NCBI GenBank assembly: GCA_963921255.3
Contig: CAWUEW020000003.1
Location: 1,178,001-1,242,000, forward strand
Length of the DNA: 64,000 nt
Direction of reading: 5' to 3'
Origin: JANSYL01 sp963921255
GTDB lineage: Bacteria > Pseudomonadota > Alphaproteobacteria > Rhodobacterales > Rhodobacteraceae
Below the pieces are notes generated by a model. That model ran no database searches and was not told the origin of the DNA. It saw only the letters and a program-made list of their open reading frames with translations. Shown one piece after another: positions 42,949 through 50,684 of the stretch (position 1 is the first letter of the stretch; every line of letters begins with the position of its first letter). A program made the translations under genes and the position numbers.

Positions 42949-43560
42949 ATGGCAAGCAAGAACGGCCCTCTGCGCGTCGGCATTGGCGGACCGGTTGGTG
43001 CAGGCAAAACGACCCTGACGGAACAGCTGTGCCGGGCCATGTCGCCCGAGTATTCCATCGCGGTGATCACAAACGACATTTACACGGCGGAAGACGCGGA
43101 ATTCCTGCTGCGGGCGCAGGCCTTGCCTGCCGAGCGGATAAAAGGTGTCGAAACCGGCGGGTGCCCCCACACAGCCATCCGCGAGGATGCGTTGATCAAT
43201 CTGGCGGCGGTGGCGGCCTTCCGGGACGAAATCCCGGACCTCGACGTCATTTTCATCGAATCGGGCGGTGACAATCTGGCGGCCACCTTTTCGCCGGAAC
43301 TGGCTGACCTGACGCTGTATGTGATCGACACCTGCGCCGGTCAGGATATCCCGCGCAAAAAAGGGCCGGGGGTCACGCGGTCGGATTTCCTGGTGGTCAA
43401 CAAGACGGACATGGCCCCGTATGTCGGCGTCGACGGGGTGCAATTGGAGGCGGACACGCAGACGGCACGCGCCGGCCGCCCCTATGTCATGGCGAACCTG
43501 CGCGACGGGCGCGGCGTGTCTGAGATTGTCGGGTTCTTGAAGGACGCGGGTGGGCTGTAG
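42949..43560 (+). CDS. ureG: Urease accessory GTPase UreG
   Basis: 203 aa from the ATG at 42949 (MASKNGPLRVGIGG); an upstream in-frame ATG at 42913 is not in the family. P-loop GPVGAGKT (14-21), the nickel-binding invariant Cys-Pro-His in GGCPHTAIRED, switch IESGGDN, base motif NKTD. It hydrolyses GTP to deliver nickel to urease. No other urease or nickel gene is within the window, and the neighbours are gatB (divergent) and an unknown gene. The 305 bases before it (42644-42948) hold no gene I can support. Confidence 0.93.
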   Translation: MASKNGPLRVGIGGPVGAGKTTLTEQLCRAMSPEYSIAVITNDIYTAEDAEFLLRAQALPAERIKGVETGGCPHTAIREDALINLAAVAAFRDEIPDLDVIFIESGGDNLAATFSPELADLTLYVIDTCAGQDIPRKKGPGVTRSDFLVVNKTDMAPYVGVDGVQLEADTQTARAGRPYVMANLRDGRGVSEIVGFLKDAGGL

Positions 43561-43561
43561 A

Positions 43562-44506
43562 TCACGCCGAGGCTGCGGCCGCCTCTGGCTCCAATTGGGC
43601 GAGCAAGGATTCGAACCGCGCTTCGCCCGTGGATGTAATGGCGTGGCGCGCGATGGCGGCGGCCCGGTCAAAGCGACCCTGCGTTTGCGCGACATTGGCC
43701 AAGCGCCACAGGTAGTCAGGCGAGTTGCGGCGCGTGGCCCGATAGGTGGCCAATACACGCGTTGCGTTCAAACGCCCGTTCAGCAGCGCCCGCAACAACG
43801 GCACAAGGCTGTCGTTGTGCTTGAACAACAGGCCCGTATCCTGGCCAAGCCAGCGCAACGGAATGCGATGCACGTTGCCATGGGTGAACTGCGCCGCATG
43901 GGCGGCGGACGTCGCTTCGTAGGGATCATACAATATGGCTGATGCGCCGGCTGTCTCCAGCGCTTTGGGCGCGTACCCGAACGGGTCCGAAAAGCTCAGC
44001 TTGCGGCTGCGCATGAACCGCCGGTCAAACCCGGCGTGCTCTGTTGACAGTGTTGCGGCGGGAGACGCGGCAAACACATGTGCGCCGGGCACGGCCCCTG
44101 AATAGGCGCAGGCGGCGTAACCGCACATCGCGCCAAACCCGACGAACGCGACTTGTTTGAAGCTGTCGAAAAACCCCTCGCGGGCCAAACCGGCGAAGAA
44201 CGCGGCGACATTTTCGTCCCGGAACCATGTTGGTCCGGACGCCATGATGCTCAACAGCGACATTTGCCGGCGTTGCACGGCAGCGAAGCCCTCGGGCAGG
44301 CCGTTTCGGCTTTCACCGAAGGCGCGTTCGGCTCGGTCGAAGCTGACGATGAGCGTGGTGCCTTCCTGCACGAACAAGGCCATGTGTCGGGCCGCGATCC
44401 GTTCAAAATACCCGTGGTCATCGCCAATGCGCGCCAGATGATCCAACCATTCAGCACGGGTTTGGCCAAGGGCGTTGCGAATTTCGGATGTATCGGCAGC
44501 GTTCAT
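43562..44506 (-). CDS. Conserved unknown protein with alpha/beta-hydrolase-like core
   Basis: 314 aa. The centre contains VAFVGFGAMCGYAACAYS, a nucleophile-elbow-like turn but with Ala at the Ser position (G-F-G-A-M-C-G), so classical hydrolase chemistry is doubtful. C-terminal helices SPDYLWRLANVAQTQGRFDRAAAIARHAI look TPR-like. Relatives may be annotated as PAPS reductase in databases; I see no such motif. Cytosolic. It ends 1 base after the ureG stop, head-on. Confidence 0.65.
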   Translation of the reverse strand: MNAADTSEIRNALGQTRAEWLDHLARIGDDHGYFERIAARHMALFVQEGTTLIVSFDRAERAFGESRNGLPEGFAAVQRRQMSLLSIMASGPTWFRDENVAAFFAGLAREGFFDSFKQVAFVGFGAMCGYAACAYSGAVPGAHVFAASPAATLSTEHAGFDRRFMRSRKLSFSDPFGYAPKALETAGASAILYDPYEATSAAHAAQFTHGNVHRIPLRWLGQDTGLLFKHNDSLVPLLRALLNGRLNATRVLATYRATRRNSPDYLWRLANVAQTQGRFDRAAAIARHAITSTGEARFESLLAQLEPEAAAASA

Positions 44507-44749
44507 ACGGGTACTCCATGTGCTCGGACGACGGCTTTATCCCTGCGAATTATGGCAAAGCTGCGCAACCACCGGGGCAATTCAAGGGGGATTTGACCGG
44601 CAAAAATGGTCCCTCGATCTCGGTCGAAACGGTCCCGTGTTGGACCAAGACGGCCGGGAACCGGGCGCAAATGTCGCGGCATGTTGGCGCGGACCGACCC
44701 GGAAGCGGTTGGATTGATAGGAATTTCCTCCATTGCCGCCTTGTTTTGT

Positions 44750-44779
44750 TTGACAGACCGCCGTCGGGAGCCGTTTACT
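44750..44779 (+). promoter_or_regulatory. Candidate promoter of the secreted-protein gene
   Basis: TTGACA (44750-44755), perfect -35 hexamer, an 18-base spacer, then TTTACT (44774-44779). The start codon lies 35 bases further with AAGGGA before it. It ends the 307-base spacer 44507-44813, in which I see nothing else convincing. Confidence 0.6.
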
Positions 44780-44813
44780 CCGCTGCATAATAATTACGCA
44801 AGGGAAACACACG

Positions 44814-45308
44814 ATGGCATCAATCACCAAATTCCTAAAGCGAGCCGCGCTTGCCGCGATCGCCTTGGGCGTCACGGCCACGGTCGCGACCGCCTGCCCG
44901 AACTACAACAACCGGACCTATTTCGGCTCTGGATCGCTCAATGCGGGCTTCATGCCGGATCCGATCCAGGTTCCGCGCATCACGGCAGGTGGCACGCAGG
45001 ATCTGTCGCGTTGCTTCCCGGGGCAGGGTTGGACCGGGTTCGTCGTGTCCCGCCCCGACTACCGTTTGTTCTACAATGGCACGTCGCCGACAGGTCGTCT
45101 GTCGTTCCAGCTGGTGTCGAACGCAACCGACACCGTCATGCTGGTGAACGCGCCTGACGGCTCGTGGTGGTACAACGATGATTCCGGCGGAACCTTCAAC
45201 TCCACCATCACGTTCAACAACCCGCTCTCGGGTCAGGACGACATCTGGACCGGCGCTTACCAGCGGTCGTCCAACAACCCGGCTCAGCTCTGGATCACCG
45301 AGCGCTAA
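44814..45308 (+). CDS. Secreted beta-sandwich-like protein, paralogue of 24258-24701
   Basis: 164 aa. Signal peptide MASITKFLKRAALAAIALG...ATA before CPNYNN. Mature motifs GGTQDLSRCFPG, PDYRLFYNGTS, DTVMLVNAPDGSWWYNDDSGG and DIWTGAY match the 147-aa protein at 24258-24701 in order and spacing. Both begin the mature part with Cys-Pro. A GC-rich terminator follows. It has its own strong promoter, which suggests an abundant exported protein. Function unknown. Confidence 0.8.
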   Translation: MASITKFLKRAALAAIALGVTATVATACPNYNNRTYFGSGSLNAGFMPDPIQVPRITAGGTQDLSRCFPGQGWTGFVVSRPDYRLFYNGTSPTGRLSFQLVSNATDTVMLVNAPDGSWWYNDDSGGTFNSTITFNNPLSGQDDIWTGAYQRSSNNPAQLWITER

Positions 45309-45332
45309 GGCCAGTTTGACTGCAAGATCGAA

Positions 45333-45364
45333 CCGCCCGCAGCCCCCGCGCTGCGGGCGGTTTT
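45333..45364 (+). terminator. Intrinsic terminator of the secreted-protein gene
   Basis: CCGCCCGCAG (45333-45342) and CTGCGGGCGG (45351-45360) with an 8-base loop, followed by TTTTCTTT. A strong 10-bp stem 24 bases past the stop. Confidence 0.88.
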
Positions 45365-45422
45365 CTTTGTCCGGTCAGGTGTTTGCCCGCGCATTGACCA
45401 AGGCACCCAGGCTGCGCAAATC

Positions 45423-45453
45423 AAAAAAGGCCGCCCTGTTCAGGGCGGCCTTT
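45423..45453 (-). terminator. Intrinsic terminator of gltA
   Basis: AAAGGCCGCCCTG (45426-45438), TT, CAGGGCGGCCTTT (45441-45453). On the minus strand the stem is followed by six T in total. A 13-bp perfect stem, 24 bases after the gltA stop. Confidence 0.9.
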
Positions 45454-45476
45454 CGAATGGTCTGGTGCGTGTCGGA

Positions 45477-46769
45477 TCAGCGGTTTTCGATCTCGACATA
45501 GTCGCGGAAGGTGTGGCCGGTATAAAGCTGGCGCGGACGGCCAATCTTCAGCTTCGGATCCGAGATCATCTCTTTCCACTGCGAAATCCACCCAACCGTG
45601 CGCGACAGCGCGAAGATCGGGGTGAACATCGAGGTCGGGAAGCCCATCGCCTCGAGAATGATGCCCGAGTAGAAATCGACGTTCGGGAACAGCTTCTTCT
45701 CGGCGAAATAGGGGTCGTTCAACGCCTCTTGCTCCAGCGCCATTGCGACCTGAAGCTTCGGATTGTTTTCGACCCCAAGCAGATCGAGCACTTCGTCGGC
45801 CGATTTCTTCATCACCGTCGCACGCGGGTCGAAGTTCTTGTAGACGCGGTGACCAAAGCCCATCAGGCGGAACGGATCGTCCTTGTCTTTCGCGCGCGCG
45901 ATGTATTCCGGGATGCGGTCGACGCTGCCGATTTCTTCCAACATTTCCAGGCAGGCCTGGTTTGCCCCGCCATGGGCCGGGCCCCACAGGCAGGCAATGC
46001 CGGCGGCGATCGACGCGAACGGATTCGCGCCCGAAGACGACGCGAGGCGCACGGTCGAGGTCGACGCGTTCTGTTCATGGTCGGCGTGCAGGGTAAAGAT
46101 CCGGTCCATTGCACGGCTGAGGATGGGATCAGGCTGATACTCTTCCGCCGGAACCGCAAAGCACATGCGCAGGAAGTTGGTGGCATAATCGCAGTCGTTG
46201 CGCGGATACACGAAGGGCTGGCCAATCGTGTACTTGTACGCCCAGGCGGCGATTGTCGGCATCTTCGCGATCAGGCGGATCGATGCCACTTCGCGCTGCC
46301 AGGGATCATTGATGTCCGTGGAGTCGTGGTAGAAGGCCGACATCGCGCCGACCACACCGACCATAACGGCCATGGGATGCGCGTCGCGGCGGAAACCGCG
46401 GAAGAAGTTGGCCATCTGCTCGTGGATCATCGTGTGACGGGTCACACGGGTCTCGAAGTCTTCCAGTTCGGCCGCGGTGGGCAATTCCCCGTAGAGTAGC
46501 AGGTAGCACACTTCGAGGTAGTGGGATTTCTCGGCCAGCTGGTCAATCGAGTAGCCGCGGTGCAGAAGCTCGCCCTTGCCGCCGTCGATATAGGTGATCT
46601 CGCTTTCACAGGACGACGTCGAGGTGAAGCCCGGATCGTGGGTGAAGACGCCTGTCGTCCCGTAGAGCTTCGTGATGTCGATCACATCCGGTCCGGCGGT
46701 CGGCGAGTGCATTGGCAATTCAAAGGTCTTGCCGTCAAAGCTCAAGGTGGCGGTTCTGGTGTCTGCCAT
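45477..46769 (-). CDS. gltA: Citrate synthase (type II)
   Basis: 430 aa, hexameric type II enzyme of the TCA cycle, condensing oxaloacetate and acetyl-CoA. Catalytic residues: His in WGPAHGGANQACLEML, His in LMGFGHRVYKNFDPRA, and Asp in FPNVDFYSGIILEAMG. N-terminal domain has the Gram-negative beta-sheet region that binds NADH allosterically. Start at 46769 with AAGGGA before it. It is followed by a strong terminator and preceded by gltX in the same direction. Confidence 0.96.
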   Translation of the reverse strand: MADTRTATLSFDGKTFELPMHSPTAGPDVIDITKLYGTTGVFTHDPGFTSTSSCESEITYIDGGKGELLHRGYSIDQLAEKSHYLEVCYLLLYGELPTAAELEDFETRVTRHTMIHEQMANFFRGFRRDAHPMAVMVGVVGAMSAFYHDSTDINDPWQREVASIRLIAKMPTIAAWAYKYTIGQPFVYPRNDCDYATNFLRMCFAVPAEEYQPDPILSRAMDRIFTLHADHEQNASTSTVRLASSSGANPFASIAAGIACLWGPAHGGANQACLEMLEEIGSVDRIPEYIARAKDKDDPFRLMGFGHRVYKNFDPRATVMKKSADEVLDLLGVENNPKLQVAMALEQEALNDPYFAEKKLFPNVDFYSGIILEAMGFPTSMFTPIFALSRTVGWISQWKEMISDPKLKIGRPRQLYTGHTFRDYVEIENR

Positions 46770-46877
46770 GGTCGTCCCTTTCCCAGTGGCGGGCCAGTGG
46801 CACCTGCCACCGACGCGAGGAGCGGGGCCGACATTTGATCATCCGGGCCCCATGTCTGTGCATGCAGCCCCCCGCAT

Positions 46878-48287
46878 TCAGGCGTCGCGGGAAGCGGCGT
46901 CCGTCAGGCGGGCGATGGTCTCCTCCCGGCCGATGACGAGCATCATGTCAAAGACACTGGGCGTGACACTGCGGCCTGAAAGCGCGGCCCGCAGGGGACC
47001 GGCCAGTTTGCCGAATTTCAACCCATGGGCCTCAGCCACTTGGGTCAGTGTCGCCTCTAGCGTGTCGCGAGACCAGCTAACATTCTGCAGGTGCGGCGTC
47101 AATTCTTTCAGTATACCACGGGATACCGGATCGAGCTGTTTCACGGCCTTGTCATCCGGTGAAATAGGGCGTGAGGTCAGAACAAATTCAGCTTTTTCAA
47201 TGAGATCGGGTAGGGACTTGGCCCGGTCCTTGAGGCAATACATCGCAGTCCGCAATCCGTCCTGCTGTGCGGGCGAGAATGTGGGCGCGCCGGAAATGCT
47301 GCGGTAGCGCAATAGCTCGGCCACAAGCGCGTCGTCCGCCATCTGCGCGATGTGCCATCCAGCCACGTTTTCCAGCTTTTTCAGGTCCAAACGGGCCGGG
47401 GATTTACCGATGCCACCCAAATCGAACCAGTCCAGCGCCTGCGCGTCGGTAAACAGCTCGTCATCCCCATGGCTCCAACCAAGACGGGCGAGGTAGTTGC
47501 GCATCGCTTCGGGCGGATAGCCAAGCGCGGCATACTCCATCACTCCAAGCGCGCCATGACGCTTGGACAGTTTCTTGCCATCGGGGCCGTGAATCAGCGG
47601 AATGTGCGCCCACACCGGCACCGGCCACCCCATCGCGACATAGATCTGGGTCTGGCGCGCGGCATTGTTGAGGTGATCGTCGCCCCGGATCACATGCGTC
47701 ACGCCCATATCATGGTCGTCCACGACGACGGCCAGCATATAGGTCGGTGTGCCGTCGGACCGCAGCAGGATCATGTCGTCCAGTTGCGCGTTCTGGACGG
47801 TAACGGTGCCCTGGACGGCGTCTTCAATCACCGTTTCACCGTCGCGCGGCGCCTTGAGGCGCACGGCATAGGGCGCGTCCGGATGCTGATCCTCGGGGAC
47901 ATCGCGCCACGGGCTGAGAAACAGGGTCGAGCGTCCTTCGGCTTTGGCGGTTTCGCGGAAGGCGGCGATTTCCTCGGGCGTGGAGAAACACTTGTAGGCG
48001 TGGCCGCTGTCCAACATCGCCCGCGCGACCTCGGCATGGCGGGGGGCCGCCTCGAACTGGCTGGTTGCCTCGCCATCCCAATCCAGCCCGAGCCAGGTCA
48101 GCCCATCCAGGATGGCTTGCGTGGCCTCGGGCGTTGACCGGGCCCGGTCCGTGTCTTCGATCCGCAGCAGGAACCGACCACCCCGGCCACGGGCATACAG
48201 CCAGTTGAACAGCGCCGTGCGCGCGCCGCCGATGTGGAGGAAGCCCGTCGGGGACGGGGCGAAACGGGTGACGACGGGCTGGCTCAT
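46878..48287 (-). CDS. gltX: Glutamate--tRNA ligase
   Basis: 469 aa from the ATG at 48287 (MSQPVVTRFAPSPTG). Class I synthetase motifs HIGG (18-21) and KLSKRHG (about 240). Adds Glu to tRNA(Glu), and in organisms using GatCAB also to tRNA(Gln), which fits the presence of gatB at 41129-42643. Divergent from comEC with a 129-base gap. An upstream in-frame ATG at 48350 is not conserved. Confidence 0.95.
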   Translation of the reverse strand: MSQPVVTRFAPSPTGFLHIGGARTALFNWLYARGRGGRFLLRIEDTDRARSTPEATQAILDGLTWLGLDWDGEATSQFEAAPRHAEVARAMLDSGHAYKCFSTPEEIAAFRETAKAEGRSTLFLSPWRDVPEDQHPDAPYAVRLKAPRDGETVIEDAVQGTVTVQNAQLDDMILLRSDGTPTYMLAVVVDDHDMGVTHVIRGDDHLNNAARQTQIYVAMGWPVPVWAHIPLIHGPDGKKLSKRHGALGVMEYAALGYPPEAMRNYLARLGWSHGDDELFTDAQALDWFDLGGIGKSPARLDLKKLENVAGWHIAQMADDALVAELLRYRSISGAPTFSPAQQDGLRTAMYCLKDRAKSLPDLIEKAEFVLTSRPISPDDKAVKQLDPVSRGILKELTPHLQNVSWSRDTLEATLTQVAEAHGLKFGKLAGPLRAALSGRSVTPSVFDMMLVIGREETIARLTDAASRDA

Positions 48288-48416
48288 GCGCTTCTTTCCC
48301 GGACGGTGGGCCCGCCCGCGTTTACCAGTTGGAAACCATATCTCGTGCAAGACAGGGGCGGCTTACAAAGCCTGTGGGACAAGCGCAAGCTTGGCCGTTG
48401 CCGATGGGGAAGGCCA

Positions 48417-50549
48417 ATGCATCTGCATGCGATCTTGGCGGCGGTGAATCGGGTCCAGCAAGGCCAACGCGGCGCCTTGATGCCTTGGTCCGCCGTGGCC
48501 CTGGGATGCGGGGTCGCCCTGTACTTTGCGCTGCCGCGCGAACCTGGCCTGGCGGGGTATGGCTTGTGCGTCTGCGCGGTGGCGGTCGGGCTTGGCGCGG
48601 CGCTTTGGCGGCGCGAGGGGCTGGCCCCGATGGGTTTTGCCGTCGCCTTGGTGGCGTGTGGTGTGGGTGCTGCGGGCCTGCGCGCGCATGCGGTGGCGGG
48701 CCCCGTATTGGCGTTTCGGTACTACGGCCCGATCGAGGGGCGGGTTGTCGCGATCGATCGCTCCGCAACGGATGCCCTGCGCGTGATGCTGGCCGACGTC
48801 CGGTTGGGCACCATGCCCCCGGAGGAGACACCCCTGCGGGTGCGGGTGTCTGTGCACGCGGCCAGCCCGGGCACTGTGCCGACCCCCGGTGCCGTCGTGA
48901 TGACGACAGGGCATCTGTCCGCGCCGTCTGGTCCGGCAGAGCCCGGCGGCTTCGATTTTCAGCGGCACGCCTGGTTCCAGTCTCTTGGCGGTGTGGGATA
49001 CACCCGGCATCTCCTCGTACTTCTGGAACCGCGCAAGCCCGGGGAGGCCCGCCTGTTTCATCTGCGCGTCCGCCTCAGCCGGGCCATTCAATCGCGGATT
49101 CCGGGCCAACCCGGCGCGTTTGCGGCCGCGGTCCTGACCGGTGACCGGTCGGGTCTGGACCAACGCGCGGTCGAGGCGATGCGGGACGCCAACATCGCCC
49201 ATCTTCTGGCGATCTCCGGCCTGCACATGGGGTTGCTGACCGGCTTTGTCTTCGCCGTCACGCGGGCCGTGCTGGCCCTGGTTCCGGCGTTGGCGCTCCG
49301 CCATCCCATCCGCAAATGGGCGGCCGTCGTGGCCCTTGCGGCGGGGGCGTTCTACCTGGCCCTGTCCGGGGGAAACGTCGCGACGGAACGGGCGTTCGTG
49401 CAGGTCGCGGTGATGTTCGCGGCGGTCTTGCTGGATCGGCGCGCGATCACGCTGCGGTCCGTGGCGATTGCCGCGTTGATCATTCTGCTGCACCGGCCGG
49501 AAACGCTGGTGTCGCCCGGGTTCCAGATGTCGTTTGCGGCCACAGCGGCCCTGGTTGGTGTATTCAACGCCGCGCGGGACTGGGCCTGGATGGACCGCGT
49601 GCCACGTTGGGGCAAAGGCGTGGTCGCCCTTGTCCTGTCGTCGGCGGTGGCCGGTGCGGCCACGGCGCCCTTCGCAGCGGCGCATTTCAACCAGATCGCG
49701 ATCTATGGGTTGGCGGCCAACCTGCTGACGGTGCCCGTCATGGGAAGCCTGGTCATTCCCGCTGCGGTCGTTGCGGTGCTGCTGGCGCCGCTTGGGCTCA
49801 GTGGGCTTGCGTTCGCCTTGATGGAGCGGGGGTTGCGCTGGATTCTGTTCGTGGCCGAGCGCGTGTCGCACACGCCGTCGGCGGTCCATCCGATCGAAGC
49901 GCCGCCTGCCGGGGTCCTTAGCCTCATCGCGTGCGGGGCGCTCTTCGTTTTGTTGTGGCGCGGCCGGGCCCGGGCATTGGGGGGCCTCCCGATCCTGGTC
50001 GCGGTCGTCCTGTGGGCCCAGTCCGACCGCCCGGTGATCCTCATTTCCGACACAGGCGGGTTGGTGGGCGTGCGCGAGACGTTTGAACGGGGTCTCAGCC
50101 GCACGCGGGGCAACGGGTTCGTGGCCCGCATCTGGTTGGAGAACGACGGCGATCTGGCGGATCAGACGACCGCTGCGGCACGCCCGATCTGGGGTGCCGA
50201 TGGGGCGGGGCACCTGACGCGGATCGGCAACTGGTCTGTCTGGCACGGGCCGGGGCGTCGCGCAGCCCGCGAAGCTGCCACGGCCTGCGGACAGGCAGAC
50301 CTCGTGGTGTTGTCGGAGCCCACCGATGACCCGAATTTGCGACGTGCGGCCTTGGCGTTTGCGGACCTGGCGGCGAATGACACCCCGCTTCGCCTGAACG
50401 ACGCCCACTTGTCGGGCTGCCTCGTCGTCGACCCGCACGTGCTGCGCGCGACCGGTGCCCTGGCGTTGAACCCGACACCGCAGGGGATGGCCGTGACCAC
50501 GGCCCGGGGGTGGCAGGGTGACCGCCTTTGGTCATCCGGCCCGCGCTGA
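48417..50549 (+). CDS. comEC: ComEC/Rec2-family DNA uptake channel protein
   Basis: 710 aa from the ATG at 48417, with GGGGAAGG before it. N-terminal hydrophobic DUF4131 region, then the Competence domain with LLAISGLHMGLLTG (about 264-277) and many membrane segments, ending with a soluble domain where the metallo-beta-lactamase part is much reduced: I see no HxHxDH motif. ComEC carries single-stranded DNA across the inner membrane. It may work without its own nuclease. Divergent from gltX. Confidence 0.88.
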   Translation: MHLHAILAAVNRVQQGQRGALMPWSAVALGCGVALYFALPREPGLAGYGLCVCAVAVGLGAALWRREGLAPMGFAVALVACGVGAAGLRAHAVAGPVLAFRYYGPIEGRVVAIDRSATDALRVMLADVRLGTMPPEETPLRVRVSVHAASPGTVPTPGAVVMTTGHLSAPSGPAEPGGFDFQRHAWFQSLGGVGYTRHLLVLLEPRKPGEARLFHLRVRLSRAIQSRIPGQPGAFAAAVLTGDRSGLDQRAVEAMRDANIAHLLAISGLHMGLLTGFVFAVTRAVLALVPALALRHPIRKWAAVVALAAGAFYLALSGGNVATERAFVQVAVMFAAVLLDRRAITLRSVAIAALIILLHRPETLVSPGFQMSFAATAALVGVFNAARDWAWMDRVPRWGKGVVALVLSSAVAGAATAPFAAAHFNQIAIYGLAANLLTVPVMGSLVIPAAVVAVLLAPLGLSGLAFALMERGLRWILFVAERVSHTPSAVHPIEAPPAGVLSLIACGALFVLLWRGRARALGGLPILVAVVLWAQSDRPVILISDTGGLVGVRETFERGLSRTRGNGFVARIWLENDGDLADQTTAAARPIWGADGAGHLTRIGNWSVWHGPGRRAAREAATACGQADLVVLSEPTDDPNLRRAALAFADLAANDTPLRLNDAHLSGCLVVDPHVLRATGALALNPTPQGMAVTTARGWQGDRLWSSGPR

Positions 50550-50684
50550 CGGCGGCGCCATCCGGTTTGCACGCCGCGCCGGTTTCCGCCACGATGATGT
50601 CACGCGCCACAGGAAGGGCCTGACGATCATGCTTTGCAGCGCCAAATCCGGCCTCGTGCCCGCTGCGACGAGAAGGGGGCCGAC

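Noticed and set aside
43607..43617. GGTTCGAATCC-like T-loop of a tRNA on the minus strand
   Set aside because: It encodes R-F-E-S in the unknown gene; no acceptor stem, D-arm or anticodon arm can be folded around it.
48363..50438. 691-codon open frame on the minus strand across comEC
   Set aside because: Rich in Arg, Gly, Gln and His with no domain; it mirrors the codon bias of comEC, as expected at high GC.
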